The notes under the pieces: generated by a model
Databases searched by the model: none
Told to the model about the DNA's origin: nothing
Seen by the model: only the letters and a program-made list of their open reading frames with translations
Translations under genes and position numbers: made by a program
Shown: in pieces, positions 18,763 through 27,417 of the stretch
How the letters are laid out: each line of letters starts with the position of its first letter
Numbering within the stretch: position 1 is the first letter of the stretch
Source: Streptomyces sp. QL37
GTDB lineage: Bacteria > Actinomycetota > Actinomycetes > Streptomycetales > Streptomycetaceae
NCBI RefSeq assembly: GCF_002941025.1
Contig: NZ_PTJS01000001.1
Coordinates: forward strand, 6,019,472-6,083,471
Length of the DNA stretch: 64,000 nucleotides
Direction of reading: 5' to 3'

Positions 18763-18930
18763 CGGGGGTGGAACAGTTCCGGGGGCGTTCCCCGGGGTGC
18801 CGGCGCTCCGCGAGCTCCTGGACGGAGACGTCGCCGCCCTCGACGCGCTCCGGGCGGAAGCCTGGCCCCTACCCCCCCCCCCGGCCCCGGGGGGGAAAAG
18901 TTTCCGGGGGGCGGGGGGGGGTGGTGCTAC

Positions 18931-20379
18931 GCCTGGGACGTGGGCCGGGGCAACCCGGAGCGCCTCGCCGCGCTCACCGATGCCGTCCTGCGCACCGGCG
19001 GCGCCGCCGCGCTCCACCCCTCGGGCGCCCGGGACCTGCCGCGCCGCACAGCCCGGCACGATCTGCTCACCGGCCAGGTCCGTCTCGGCAGCTGCGCCGA
19101 CGACCCGCACAACCCGTACGCCAGGCGCGGCTCCGGACTCGCCCTGGAACCCGCGCTGCTCGGCACCTCGCTGCTCGCGGTCGGGCCGCCCGGAGCCGGC
19201 AAGTCCGCCCGGCTGGTGCGCCCGGTCGTGGAATCGCTCGCCCTGCAGGCGCTCGCCGGCCGGACCGCGGTGCTCGCGGTCGGAGCCGCCGGGGCCGAGC
19301 CCGGCCCCGACGACGCCTTCGACGTCGTGGTGCGGATCGGGGATCCGGCCTCCGCGCACGACTTCGACCTGTACGGCGGCACGACCGACCCCGACGAGGC
19401 CGCGAGCGTGCTCGCGGAAGGGCTGGTCGGCGACGTGACCCACCTGGACAGCAGGCGCGCCGCCACCGTGCTCGCCCAGCTGCTCGGCCCCTACCGCGCG
19501 GTCCACGGGCACTTCCCCGGGGTGCCGGCGCTCCGCGAGCTCCTGGACGGAGACGTCGCCGCCCTCGACGCGCTCCGGGCGGCTCTCGGAGCAGGCGGCC
19601 ACCAGGCCATGCTGCGCGAGCTGGACGCCCGCACCCGGCAGAAGGGCGGGGCGGGAGACCCGGGGCCGGTGCTCGCCGACCGGATCGCGCTCCTCGACCG
19701 GCCCGCGTTCGCACCGTTCTTCGCCACCGGGGCGGGGGCCCGGCCGTTCTCGCTGCGGTCCCTCGAACACCTGCCGCTCCGGGTCAGGATCGACCTTCCC
19801 GAGCGGGCGCACGCCGAGGCGTCACGGCTGCTCACCCGGCTGGTCCTCGCCCAGTTCACCGCGATCGCCGCCGCCCGCACCGACCGGACGCTCTTCGTCT
19901 GCCTGGTGCTGGACGACGCCACGCACGCCGTCACCCCGGAGACCGTCCGGGGCGTCCGGAGACTGCGGTCGGTCAACGCCGGAGCGGTCCTGACCCTGCG
20001 CACCGTCGACGACGTCCCCGAGGGACTGCACACCGCCCTCCTCGGCGCGGTCGGCTGCCGCATGGCCTTCAGCGGGGTCACCACCTGGGACGGAAAGCGC
20101 TTCTCCGAGGTCTGGGGCAAGGAGTGGGTGGAGACCCGCGAGGTCGCCCAGCACGCGGTCTTCGCGGACCAGCCGTTCACCCGCGCCCTGCACGGGCTGC
20201 GCAAGCTCGTCACCGGCAAGGCCGTGACGAGGGACGCGGTGACCGTGCGGCGGGTCGAGCGGGAGCGCTGGTCCGCCTCGGAGCTGGCGTACGAGCTGCC
20301 GGCGGGCCACGCGGTCCTGTCGCTGACGACGGTGGACGGCGAGCACGCGCCGCCGCTCCTGGTGGAGCTGGGCGGCTGA
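18931..20379 (+). CDS. Membrane-anchored TraG/VirD4-like ATPase, C-terminal fragment of disrupted gene
   Basis: 482 codons starting mid-gene at AWDVGRGNPERLAALTDAVL. Walker A is GPPGAGKS at 19183-19206, in a context (LLAVGPPGAGKSARLVRPVV) resembling VirD4/TraG coupling-type ATPases. A hydrophobic strand ending in acidic residues (LFVCLVLDDATH) is the candidate Walker B. Joined to the N-terminal fragment through the 45 bases preserved only in the inverted piece at 17301-17345, a continuous protein of about 789 residues is restored. There is no start codon or ribosome binding site of its own. The function is unknown; it may be a membrane-associated ATP-driven machine. Confidence 0.75.
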   Translation, partial: AWDVGRGNPERLAALTDAVLRTGGAAALHPSGARDLPRRTARHDLLTGQVRLGSCADDPHNPYARRGSGLALEPALLGTSLLAVGPPGAGKSARLVRPVVESLALQALAGRTAVLAVGAAGAEPGPDDAFDVVVRIGDPASAHDFDLYGGTTDPDEAASVLAEGLVGDVTHLDSRRAATVLAQLLGPYRAVHGHFPGVPALRELLDGDVAALDALRAALGAGGHQAMLRELDARTRQKGGAGDPGPVLADRIALLDRPAFAPFFATGAGARPFSLRSLEHLPLRVRIDLPERAHAEASRLLTRLVLAQFTAIAAARTDRTLFVCLVLDDATHAVTPETVRGVRRLRSVNAGAVLTLRTVDDVPEGLHTALLGAVGCRMAFSGVTTWDGKRFSEVWGKEWVETREVAQHAVFADQPFTRALHGLRKLVTGKAVTRDAVTVRRVERERWSASELAYELPAGHAVLSLTTVDGEHAPPLLVELGG

Positions 20380-20531
20380 GCGGGGCCACGAGGTTACGGG
20401 GACCCTGCCGCCCTGGCAGAATTGGCCCCGTCCGTCTGTACGGGGCGGCGCATTCGAGCCGTTCGCGCAGAGCGGCGCCATCGAGCCGCCCGCCCGGGCG
20501 GTGCCATCGACTCCAGAGGTCCGGCGGTCCC

Positions 20532-22109
20532 ATGCCACCCACTCTCGCCTCCCTCGTCCAGCACTCGGCGCTCAAGCTCACCGTCCGGGCCGGCGCCGAC
20601 CGGCTCTCCACCCCCGTGCGCTGGGCGCACGCGAGCGAGCTCGCCGACCCCGTCCCGTACATGGACGGCGGCGAGCTGCTCCTCGTCACCGCGACCAACC
20701 TCGACGCCCGGGACCCGGGGACGATGCGCCGGTACGTACAGCGGCTGGCCGGTGCGGGGATCGCGGGCCTCGGTTTCGCCGTGGGGGTCACCTACGACGA
20801 GATCCCGCCGGCGCTCGTGGACGCCGCCGAGGAAGCCGGGCTGCCGCTCCTGGAGGTCCCCCGGCGCACTCCGTTCCTGGCCATCAGCAAGGCGGTGTCC
20901 GCCGCGATCGCGGCGGACCAGTACCGGTCGGTCACGGCCGGCTTCGACGCCCAGCGGGAACTGACCCGGGCGGCGGTCGCCGGGGACGGGCCCGCGGAGC
21001 TGCTCACCCGCCTCGCCGCGCACGTCGACGGGTGGGCCGCCCTGTACGACTCCTCGGGCGCCGTCGTCGCCGCCGCGCCGGACTGGGCGGCACGCCGCGC
21101 GGCCCGGCTCGCCCCCGAGGTGGAGCGGCTCAGGGACCGCCCCTCCCCGGCGAGCGTGGTGGTGGGCGACAGCGAGAGCGACGACCGGGTCGAGCTCCAG
21201 TCCCTGGGTGCCGGCCGCCGGAACCGCGGTGCGCTGGCCGTCGGCACAGGTGCGGCGCTCGGCACGGCCGAGCGCTACGCGGTGCACTCCGCGGTCGCCC
21301 TGCTGACCCTGACCACGGCCCGCTCCCGCGCGCTCCAGGGCGCGGAGCAGCGCCTCGGCGCCGCGATCCTGCGCATGCTGCTGGCGGGGGAGCCGGACCA
21401 CGCCCGGGCCGTCGCCGGGGACCTCTACGGCGGGCTGCTCGACGCCCCCTTCCGGCTCCTGATCGCGGAGTCGCAGGCGCCCGCCGGGACGGAGTTGCTC
21501 GCCGAGGCGATGGAGGCCGCCGCCTCCCGGTCCGGCGAGAACCTCCTGATGGTGCCCGAAGGGGAACGCCTCGTGGTGCTGGCCGCGGACGGGGGCGCGG
21601 CCGTCGAAGCCGGCGCGGCCCACGCCAGGGCCGCGGGCGACCCGCCGGTGCGCGAACCGGGCGGCGACGACACCGACGTGGTCGTCGGCATGTCCGCCCC
21701 CTCCGGGCCGATCGCCGTATCCGCCGCGTACAAGCAGGCCGAACAGGCGCTCTCGGTCGCCCGCCGCCGCGGCAGGACCATGGTCGAACACGAGGAGCTC
21801 GCGGCCGGCTCCGTCCTGCCGCTCCTCGCCGACGACGCCGTAAGGGCCTTCGCCGACGGGATGCTCCGGCCGCTGCAGGAACACGACGCGAAGGGCCGCG
21901 GCGATCTGGTCGCCTCCCTCCGCGCCTGGCTCTCCCGGCACGGGCAATGGGACGCCGCCGCAGCCGACCTGGGCGTCCACCGCCACACCCTGCGCTACCG
22001 GATGCGCCGGGTGGAGGAGATCCTGGGCCGCTCGCTCGACGACCCGGACGTCCGGATGGAGCTGTGGCTGGCCCTCAAGGCGACGGCCGCCTCCTCGGGG
22101 GCGCAGTAA
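20532..22109 (+). CDS. PucR-family transcriptional regulator
   Basis: 525 residues. The N-terminal PucR domain (PTLASLVQHSALKLTVRAGA, DGGELLLVTATNL and onward) is followed by a GGDEF-like/CdaR middle part and a C-terminal helix-turn-helix in WLSRHGQWDAAAADLGVHR followed by HTLRYRMRRVEEILG. Such proteins usually control purine, amine or GABA catabolism. Neighbours gabT (14754-16094) and the aldehyde dehydrogenase immediately downstream (156-bp gap, same strand) are plausible targets. The start is the ATG at 20532 after GGTCCGGCGG; the open frame continues far upstream only because of the scrambled block. Confidence 0.9.
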   Translation: MPPTLASLVQHSALKLTVRAGADRLSTPVRWAHASELADPVPYMDGGELLLVTATNLDARDPGTMRRYVQRLAGAGIAGLGFAVGVTYDEIPPALVDAAEEAGLPLLEVPRRTPFLAISKAVSAAIAADQYRSVTAGFDAQRELTRAAVAGDGPAELLTRLAAHVDGWAALYDSSGAVVAAAPDWAARRAARLAPEVERLRDRPSPASVVVGDSESDDRVELQSLGAGRRNRGALAVGTGAALGTAERYAVHSAVALLTLTTARSRALQGAEQRLGAAILRMLLAGEPDHARAVAGDLYGGLLDAPFRLLIAESQAPAGTELLAEAMEAAASRSGENLLMVPEGERLVVLAADGGAAVEAGAAHARAAGDPPVREPGGDDTDVVVGMSAPSGPIAVSAAYKQAEQALSVARRRGRTMVEHEELAAGSVLPLLADDAVRAFADGMLRPLQEHDAKGRGDLVASLRAWLSRHGQWDAAAADLGVHRHTLRYRMRRVEEILGRSLDDPDVRMELWLALKATAASSGAQ

Positions 22110-22265
22110 CTCCTGCCGGCTACGACAAACCGGCGTACCGGCCCTCCGTTCCACTCCACGGCGGACAAGCCTCATCCGCACCGGACCGCCCTACGGTGGG
22201 GCCGACGGGTGCCCTCGTGGCGCTCGGCGATCGTCGTTCACCACCCCCGAAGGGCCGGTACCGCC

Positions 22266-23711
22266 ATGACTTCCACCCACGCCTTCTGGCTGGCCGGCCG
22301 CCAGGCCACCGGCGAGGAAAGCTTCGACGTCACCAACCCCTGGGACGGCCGTCTCGTCGGCACGGTCGCCGTGCCGACCGACGCCCAGGTCGAGGAGGCG
22401 GTCGCCGCCGCCCACGCCGTGCGCGAGGAGTTCGCCGCGACCCCGGCGCACGTGCGGGTCGCCGCGCTCGACCACGTCGTACGCCGCCTCACCGAGCGCA
22501 CCGAGGAGATCGCCCAGCTGATCTCCGCCGAGAACGGCAAGCCCATCAAGTGGGCCCGCGGTGAGGTCGGCCGCGCCGTCTCCGTCTTCCGGTTCGCCGC
22601 CGAGGAGGCCCGCCGCTTCAACGGCGGCGACGCCCAGCGGCTCGACACGGACGCCGGCGGGACCGGCCGTCTCGGACTGACGCGGCGCTTCCCGCGCGGC
22701 CCGGTCCTCGGCATCGCGCCCTTCAACTTCCCGCTCAACCTGAGCGCCCACAAGGTCGCCCCGGCCATCGCCGTCGGTGCGCCGATCATCCTGAAGCCGG
22801 CCCCGGCCACCCCGATCTCGTCCCTGATCCTGGGCGAGCTGCTGGCCGAGACGGACCTGCCGGCCGGTTCCTGGTCCGTGCTGACCGTGCCCAACGACAA
22901 GATGCCCGCCCTGGTCCAGGACGAGCGGCTGCCGGTGATCTCCTTCACCGGATCCGGGCCGGTCGGCTACTCGATCATGGAGTCCGTGCCGCGCAAGCAC
23001 TGCACCCTGGAGCTCGGCGGCAACGGCGCCGCGGTCGTCCTCGGTGACTACGCCTCCGAGGAGGACCTGGACTGGGCCGCGACCCGTATCGCGACCTTCT
23101 CCAACTACCAGGGCGGCCAGTCCTGCATCTCGGTGCAGCGCGTGATCGCCGACGCCACCGTCTACGACCGGCTCGTCCCGAAGATCGTCGCGGCCGTCGA
23201 GGCCCTGGTGACCGGTGATCCGTCCGACGCGGCCACCGACGTCGGCCCGCTGGTCAGCGAGGACGCCGCCCGCCGCGTCGAGTCCTGGGTCGACGAGGCC
23301 GTCACCGCCGGAGCCACGCTGCTGACCGGAGGCAAGCGCGACGGAGCCACCTACGCCCCGACGGTCCTCACCGACCTGCCGGACACCACGACGATCGCCT
23401 GCGAGGAGATCTTCGGCCCGGTCCTCCACGTCCAGAGGACCGAGGGCGAGGCCGAGGCGTTCGCCGCCGTCAACGCGTCCAAGTACGGACTGCAGGCGGG
23501 TGTCTTCACCCACGACCTGCAGACCGCCTTCCGCGCCCACCGCGCCCTGGAGGTGGGCGGCGTGATCATCGGCGACGTGCCCTCCTACCGCGCCGACCAG
23601 ATGCCGTACGGCGGCGCCAAGCAGTCCGGTGTGGGCCGCGAGGGCGTGCGCTACGCCATGGACGACTACACCTACGAGCGGGTGCTGGTGCTCACCGGCC
23701 TGGCGCTGTAG
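22266..23711 (+). CDS. Aldehyde dehydrogenase family protein
   Basis: 481 residues with the full ALDH core: APFNFPLNL, KPAPATPISS, SFTGSGPVGY, general base Glu in CTLELGGNGA and nucleophile Cys287 in GGQSCISVQR, then EEIFGPVLHV and KQSGVGREG. It is more like the lactaldehyde/glycolaldehyde/phosphonoacetaldehyde-type branch than the enzyme at 2791, so it is not a simple duplicate. With PucR upstream and gabT nearby, oxidation of succinic semialdehyde or another amine-derived aldehyde is an inference only. Confidence 0.88.
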   Translation: MTSTHAFWLAGRQATGEESFDVTNPWDGRLVGTVAVPTDAQVEEAVAAAHAVREEFAATPAHVRVAALDHVVRRLTERTEEIAQLISAENGKPIKWARGEVGRAVSVFRFAAEEARRFNGGDAQRLDTDAGGTGRLGLTRRFPRGPVLGIAPFNFPLNLSAHKVAPAIAVGAPIILKPAPATPISSLILGELLAETDLPAGSWSVLTVPNDKMPALVQDERLPVISFTGSGPVGYSIMESVPRKHCTLELGGNGAAVVLGDYASEEDLDWAATRIATFSNYQGGQSCISVQRVIADATVYDRLVPKIVAAVEALVTGDPSDAATDVGPLVSEDAARRVESWVDEAVTAGATLLTGGKRDGATYAPTVLTDLPDTTTIACEEIFGPVLHVQRTEGEAEAFAAVNASKYGLQAGVFTHDLQTAFRAHRALEVGGVIIGDVPSYRADQMPYGGAKQSGVGREGVRYAMDDYTYERVLVLTGLAL

Positions 23712-23731
23712 CCGGCCACCCGCGGCGGACC

Positions 23732-23762
23732 GGCCGGAGCCCACTGTGCGGGGGCTCCGGCC
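23732..23762 (+). terminator. Terminator hairpin after aldehyde dehydrogenase gene
   Basis: GGCCGGAGCCC (23732-23742) pairs perfectly with GGGCTCCGGCC (23752-23762) around a 9-base loop, 20 bases after the stop. There is no U-run, as is common in Streptomyces. The right arm and following bases (23749-23769) recur exactly at 25208-25228. Confidence 0.75.
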
Positions 23763-23932
23763 GCTTCCGTTCCGCTCCGGGCCGGCCGGCGGACGACCGC
23801 CCGGCTCCGCTTCCGCCCCGCGACGACCAGGTGCCGCCGCGAATCGTTCCTGCGGTGAACGTCCACGCCCGTGAGGGTGAGAGACCGCTGTCAGGTGTCC
23901 ACCGGGGCCGGGGCGGCCGGTAGAACGCGGGG

Positions 23933-24622
23933 GTGATCAAGAACCTCATGCGCGGCTTCGGCGCACTCTCCCTCGCCCTCGTCCCGCTCGTCGCATCCGT
24001 ACCGGCACAGTCCGCCCCGGCCCCCCAGGGGCCTCGGACGGCCGAGGTGACCACGCTCGCCGACGCCGTCGGCCTGGTCAAGGTCGTCGAGGAGAACCGG
24101 ACCGGCTACGCCCCCTCGCACTTCAAGCACTGGAACGCGGGCCTCCACCCTTCCGACGGCTGCGACACCCGCAGCGAGGTCCTGCTCGACGAGGCGGTCA
24201 AGGCCCCTGCCGCGGCGGCCGGGTGCAAGCTGACCGGCGGTACCTGGCAGTCCTACTACGACGGTCAGGAGGTGTCCGGCCCCGACACCCTGGACGTGGC
24301 CCATACGGTGCCGCTCGCGGAGGCCTGGGGCTCCGGCGCCTCCGCGTGGAGCGCTGCCCGGCGTGAGGCGTACGCGAACGACCAGGGCGCGTCGGCGTCG
24401 CTGGTCGCGGTGACGACGCGCGTGAACCGGCAGAGGGCCGACCGGGACCCGGCCGAGTGGCTTCCACCGGTCCCGGACGCCCACTGCCGGTACGTGGGGG
24501 AGTGGGTGACGACGAAGCTCCGCTGGCAGCTCACCGCCGACAACCCGGAGATGGAGGCGTTGAAGGTGTTCGCCGAAGGACCCTGCGAGGACACCGTCGT
24601 CCAGTACACCCCGGCCCCCTGA
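23933..24622 (+). CDS. Secreted HNH (DUF1524-like) endonuclease family protein
   Basis: 229 residues with a Sec signal peptide (MIKNLMRGFGALSLALVPLV, cleavage near QSA). The nuclease core is D121-V-A-H124-T-V-P-L-A-E-A-W, followed by REAYANDQ, VNRQRADRDPAEWLPP and CRYVGEWVTTKLRW. The family normally has DVDHVVPL; here the second Asp is Ala, while the catalytic-type His124 and the later Asn are kept. Four Cys residues could form disulphides. It is likely an extracellular DNase or RNase for nutrient scavenging or competition. It starts at GTG 23933. Confidence 0.82.
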   Translation: MIKNLMRGFGALSLALVPLVASVPAQSAPAPQGPRTAEVTTLADAVGLVKVVEENRTGYAPSHFKHWNAGLHPSDGCDTRSEVLLDEAVKAPAAAAGCKLTGGTWQSYYDGQEVSGPDTLDVAHTVPLAEAWGSGASAWSAARREAYANDQGASASLVAVTTRVNRQRADRDPAEWLPPVPDAHCRYVGEWVTTKLRWQLTADNPEMEALKVFAEGPCEDTVVQYTPAP

Positions 24623-24711
24623 CGGATGATCTTGCGTTACCTCGGACGGATCCGGCGGTTAAGTCGATGAACAGGTCGACACATCCGATGAAGAGAAGAC
24701 GAGGTCACCAC

Positions 24712-24936
24712 GTGAAATCACACCGGGCGCGGTCACTGCTCCGAGGGGCCTTCGGATGCGGTGCCGCTCTGATGGCCGTCGGACTGTCCGCCGGATCGGC
24801 GTACGCCGACGAGACGCACACCCACTCGCACAACGCGCCCCACGTGGCTCTCATCCAGACCGGGCAGATCGACGACCCCCTGGAGGACGTGCTGGAGCAC
24901 GCGGCGATCCTGGGCACCACCTACGTCTTCGACTGA
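24712..24936 (+). CDS. Small secreted peptide with His-rich mature N-terminus
   Basis: 74 residues from a GTG at 24712, with GAGG seven bases upstream (an in-frame ATG at 24688 would add eight basic residues). A signal peptide ends at Ala-Tyr-Ala32, leaving a 42-residue mature peptide that begins DETHTHSHNAPHVALIQTGQ and ends TTYVFD. Four His within the first 12 mature residues could bind a metal. No Cys remains after cleavage. A strong terminator follows directly. The family is not recognised and no function is assigned. Confidence 0.7.
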   Translation: MKSHRARSLLRGAFGCGAALMAVGLSAGSAYADETHTHSHNAPHVALIQTGQIDDPLEDVLEHAAILGTTYVFD

Positions 24937-24944
24937 GCAGCCCT

Positions 24945-24989
24945 CCGGAAGGCCGCCCAGGGCCCGCTCGGCCCCGGGCGGCCTTCCGG
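24945..24989 (+). terminator. Strong terminator after the small secreted peptide gene
   Basis: CCGGAAGGCCGCCC (24945-24958) pairs perfectly with GGGCGGCCTTCCGG (24976-24989). The 17-base loop can itself fold as GGGCC/GGCCC. It begins 9 bases after the stop codon. Confidence 0.9.
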
Positions 24990-25355
24990 CCTCCGTGAGG
25001 TGCGCGCGCGTCCCGAGGAGCCGAGCCCGCCATGCCGGTCCTCGGGCGGTTCTCCGGCGCGTACCCACCACGGCCCCCGCCGCGCGGGCGGACGAGGAGG
25101 ACGAGGTCGCCCGACCAGCGGAGCGGCTCCGGCCGGCTTCGACTCCCGGCGGTTCGCACCGTCCCGGGAGGGGCCGCAGGCCCGGGTGGAGCCGGCCGCC
25201 CGCCGCACGGGGGCTCCGGCCGCTTCCGCATGCCGCCCGGAGCCCGCCGCAGGGGTGGTGGGGGTGGCGCAGATCGGGTAGATACGGACGAGTGGTACCG
25301 ATCGGCACGCGTACGGCCCGACCCATATCCCGACTCGCGGCGAGGTGAGCTCCTC
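24990..25355. other. Intergenic region without a supported gene
   Basis: 366 bases of GC-rich sequence. Open frames cross it on both strands but have Arg/Pro/Gly-rich translations without family similarity. It holds a second copy of the 21-base terminator-arm sequence (25208-25228). The promoter of the acyl-CoA dehydrogenase gene should lie in the last 100 bases, but no convincing hexamers were found. Confidence 0.6.
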
Positions 25356-27338
25356 ATGTCCGCCCCATCCGACATCCCCCAGGCCCCCAAGGTCACCGAG
25401 CGCGAAGCGCGGCAGGTGGCCGAGGCCGCCCGCGAACAGGACTGGCGCAAGCCCAGCTTCGCCAAGGAACTCTTCCTCGGACGCTTCCGGCTGGACCTGA
25501 TCCACCCCCACCCCCTGCCGGCCCCGGACGACGTACGGCGCGGCGAGGCCTTCCTCGCCCGGCTGCGCGAATTCTGCGAGGCCCACGTCGACGGCGCCCT
25601 CATCGAGCGCGAGGCCAGGATCCCCGACGAGGTCATCAACGGCCTCAAGGAGCTCGGCGCCCTCGGCATGAAGATCGAGACCAAGTACGGCGGTCTCGGA
25701 CTGACCCAGGTCTACTACAACAAGGCGCTCGCGCTGGCCGGTTCGGCGAGCCCGTCGATCGGTGCGCTGCTCTCCGCCCACCAGTCGATCGGCGTACCGC
25801 AGCCGCTGAAGATGTTCGGCACGCAGGAGCAGAAGGACGCCTTCCTGCCCCGGCTCGCGCGGACGGACATCTCCGCCTTCCTCCTCACCGAACCCGACGT
25901 CGGCTCCGACCCGGCACGGCTCGCGACCACAGCGGTGCCCGACGATGGGGGCACCTCCGGCTCGAGCGAAGCCGAGAGCGGGGGAGAGTACGTCCTGGAC
26001 GGTGTGAAGCTCTGGACGACCAACGGCGTCGTCGCCGACCTGCTCGTCGTCATGGCCCGGGTCCCCGCGTCCGAGGGGCACAAGGGCGGCATCACCGCCT
26101 TCGTGGTCGAGGCCGACTCCCCGGGCATCACCGTGGAGCACCGCAACGCCTTCATGGGGCTGCGCGGCATCGAGAACGGCGTCACCCGCTTCCACCAGGT
26201 CCGGGTTCCCGCGGCGAACCGGATCGGCCCCGAGGGCGCAGGCCTCAAGATCGCCCTCACCACCCTCAACACCGGCCGCCTCTCCCTGCCCGCCATGTGC
26301 GTCGGCGTCGGCAAGTGGTCCCTGAAGATCGCCCGTGAGTGGTCGGCGGTCCGTGAGCAGTGGGGCAGGGCGGTCGCCAGGCACGAGGCGGTCGGCGCGA
26401 AGATCTCCTTCATCGCCGCCACCACCTTCGCCCTCGAAGCGGTGGTGGACCTCTCCTCGCAGATGGCCGACGAGAGCCGCAACGACATCCGCATCGAGGC
26501 CGCGCTGGCCAAGCTGTACGGCTCGGAGATGGGCTGGCTGATCTCCGACGAGCTCGTCCAGATCCGCGGCGGGCGCGGCTTCGAGACCGCGGCCTCGCTC
26601 GCGGCCCGCGGCGAACGCGCCGTGCCGGCCGAGCAGATGCTCCGCGACATGCGGATCAACCGGATCTTCGAGGGCTCCACGGAGATCATGCACCTGCTGA
26701 TCGCCCGCGAGGCCGTGGACGCCCACCTCAAGGTCGCCGGCGACATCATCGACCCCGACAAGCCGCTCTCCGACAAGGCGAAGGCGGGCGCCAACGCCGC
26801 CGGGTTCTACGCACGCTGGCTCCCCAAGCTGGTCAGCGGACCCGGTCAGCTGCCCAACGCCTACGCGGAGTTCCGTGTCCCCGGGCACCCCGACCTCTCC
26901 GCACACCTGCGGTACGTCGAGCGCTCGTCCCGCAAGCTGGCCCGCTCCACCTTCTACGCGATGTCCCGCTGGCAGGGCCGCATGGAGACCAAGCAGGGCT
27001 TCCTCGGCAGGATCGTCGACATCGGCGCCGAACTCTTCGCGATGAGCGCCGCCTGTGTCCGTGCCGAGCACCTGCGGGCCGACGACGACCACGGCCGCGA
27101 GGCGTACCAGCTCGCGGACGTGTTCTGCCGGCAGTCCCGCATCCGGGTGGAGGAGCTCTTCAACCGGCTGTGGTCCAACACCGACGACATCGACAGGCGT
27201 GTCGTCGACGGAGTCCTCGCCGGGACCTACACCTGGCTGGAGGAGGGGGTCATCGACCCCAGTGGCGACGGCCCCTGGATCGCCGACGCCACCCCCGGCC
27301 CGGCCACCGGGGAGAACGTCCACCGCCCCATCCGCTGA
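25356..27338 (+). CDS. Acyl-CoA dehydrogenase family protein (long, FadE-like)
   Basis: 660 residues, longer than the usual 380-400. The core ACAD domain runs from REFCEAHVDGALIEREARIP through LLTEPDVGSDPARLAT and LWTTNGVVADLLVVMARV to the GGRGFETAASLAARGE and MRINRIFEGSTEIMHLLIAR motifs. A helical C-terminal extension of about 200 residues follows, as in FadE9/VLCAD-like enzymes. It should carry out alpha-beta desaturation of an acyl-CoA with FAD. At residues about 197-210 a Gly/Ser/Glu linker (GGTSGSSEAESGGE) comes from a small palindromic repeat inserted in frame between two beta strands. The ATG at 25356 was chosen after CGAGGTGAG. Confidence 0.92.
   Translation: MSAPSDIPQAPKVTEREARQVAEAAREQDWRKPSFAKELFLGRFRLDLIHPHPLPAPDDVRRGEAFLARLREFCEAHVDGALIEREARIPDEVINGLKELGALGMKIETKYGGLGLTQVYYNKALALAGSASPSIGALLSAHQSIGVPQPLKMFGTQEQKDAFLPRLARTDISAFLLTEPDVGSDPARLATTAVPDDGGTSGSSEAESGGEYVLDGVKLWTTNGVVADLLVVMARVPASEGHKGGITAFVVEADSPGITVEHRNAFMGLRGIENGVTRFHQVRVPAANRIGPEGAGLKIALTTLNTGRLSLPAMCVGVGKWSLKIAREWSAVREQWGRAVARHEAVGAKISFIAATTFALEAVVDLSSQMADESRNDIRIEAALAKLYGSEMGWLISDELVQIRGGRGFETAASLAARGERAVPAEQMLRDMRINRIFEGSTEIMHLLIAREAVDAHLKVAGDIIDPDKPLSDKAKAGANAAGFYARWLPKLVSGPGQLPNAYAEFRVPGHPDLSAHLRYVERSSRKLARSTFYAMSRWQGRMETKQGFLGRIVDIGAELFAMSAACVRAEHLRADDDHGREAYQLADVFCRQSRIRVEELFNRLWSNTDDIDRRVVDGVLAGTYTWLEEGVIDPSGDGPWIADATPGPATGENVHRPIR
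25945..25987 (+). repeat. Palindromic mini-repeat inserted in frame in the acyl-CoA dehydrogenase gene
   Basis: The 43-base stretch contains CGGCT-N7-AGCCG (the core reads CTCGAGCGAAGCCGAG) between G-runs. Similar stem-loop sequences are, from general familiarity, dispersed in and between Streptomyces genes. It adds about 14 residues without breaking the frame, so the host protein tolerates it in a surface loop. Confidence 0.55.
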
Positions 27339-27417
27339 ACCCGGCACACCCGCGGGGCGCGTCCACTGCCTGGACGCGCCCCGCGGTCGCGCCCGGCGCA
27401 CGGCAAAATGGACGCCC

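Larger units (their letters stand above)
17213..18928. repeat. Scrambled block of duplicated and inverted pieces of the flanking ATPase gene
   Basis: Reading by eye, the block consists of: 17213-17421 inverted (matching 17137-17212 and the true gene junction through to about 19003); 17445-17800 direct copy of 16721-17076; 17798-17899 imperfect direct copy of 16624-16725; 17934-18124 direct copy of 19021-19211; 18123-18302 inverted 19000-19179; 18294-18331 inverted 19253-19290; 18322-18579 inverted 16593-16850; 18570-18762 inverted 16845-17037; 18788-18857 direct 19513-19582. Fillers at 17900-17933, 18763-18787 and 18858-18928 are C/G homopolymer-rich. No transposase or target duplication is present. 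Confidence 0.85.

Noticed and set aside
17213..18928. Insertion sequence or integron interrupting the ATPase gene
   Set aside because: No transposase or integrase, no terminal inverted repeats bounding the block and no target duplication; all content derives from the flanking gene.
18192..20531. Apparent N-terminal extension of the PucR regulator giving 1305 codons
   Set aside because: The extension crosses the scrambled block and reads the ATPase gene out of frame. PucR domains begin at the ATG at 20532.
25032..25355. Acyl-CoA dehydrogenase start far upstream at 25032
   Set aside because: The extra 108 residues are Arg/Gly/Pro-rich with no similarity; ATG 25356 begins the normal FadE-like N-terminus.
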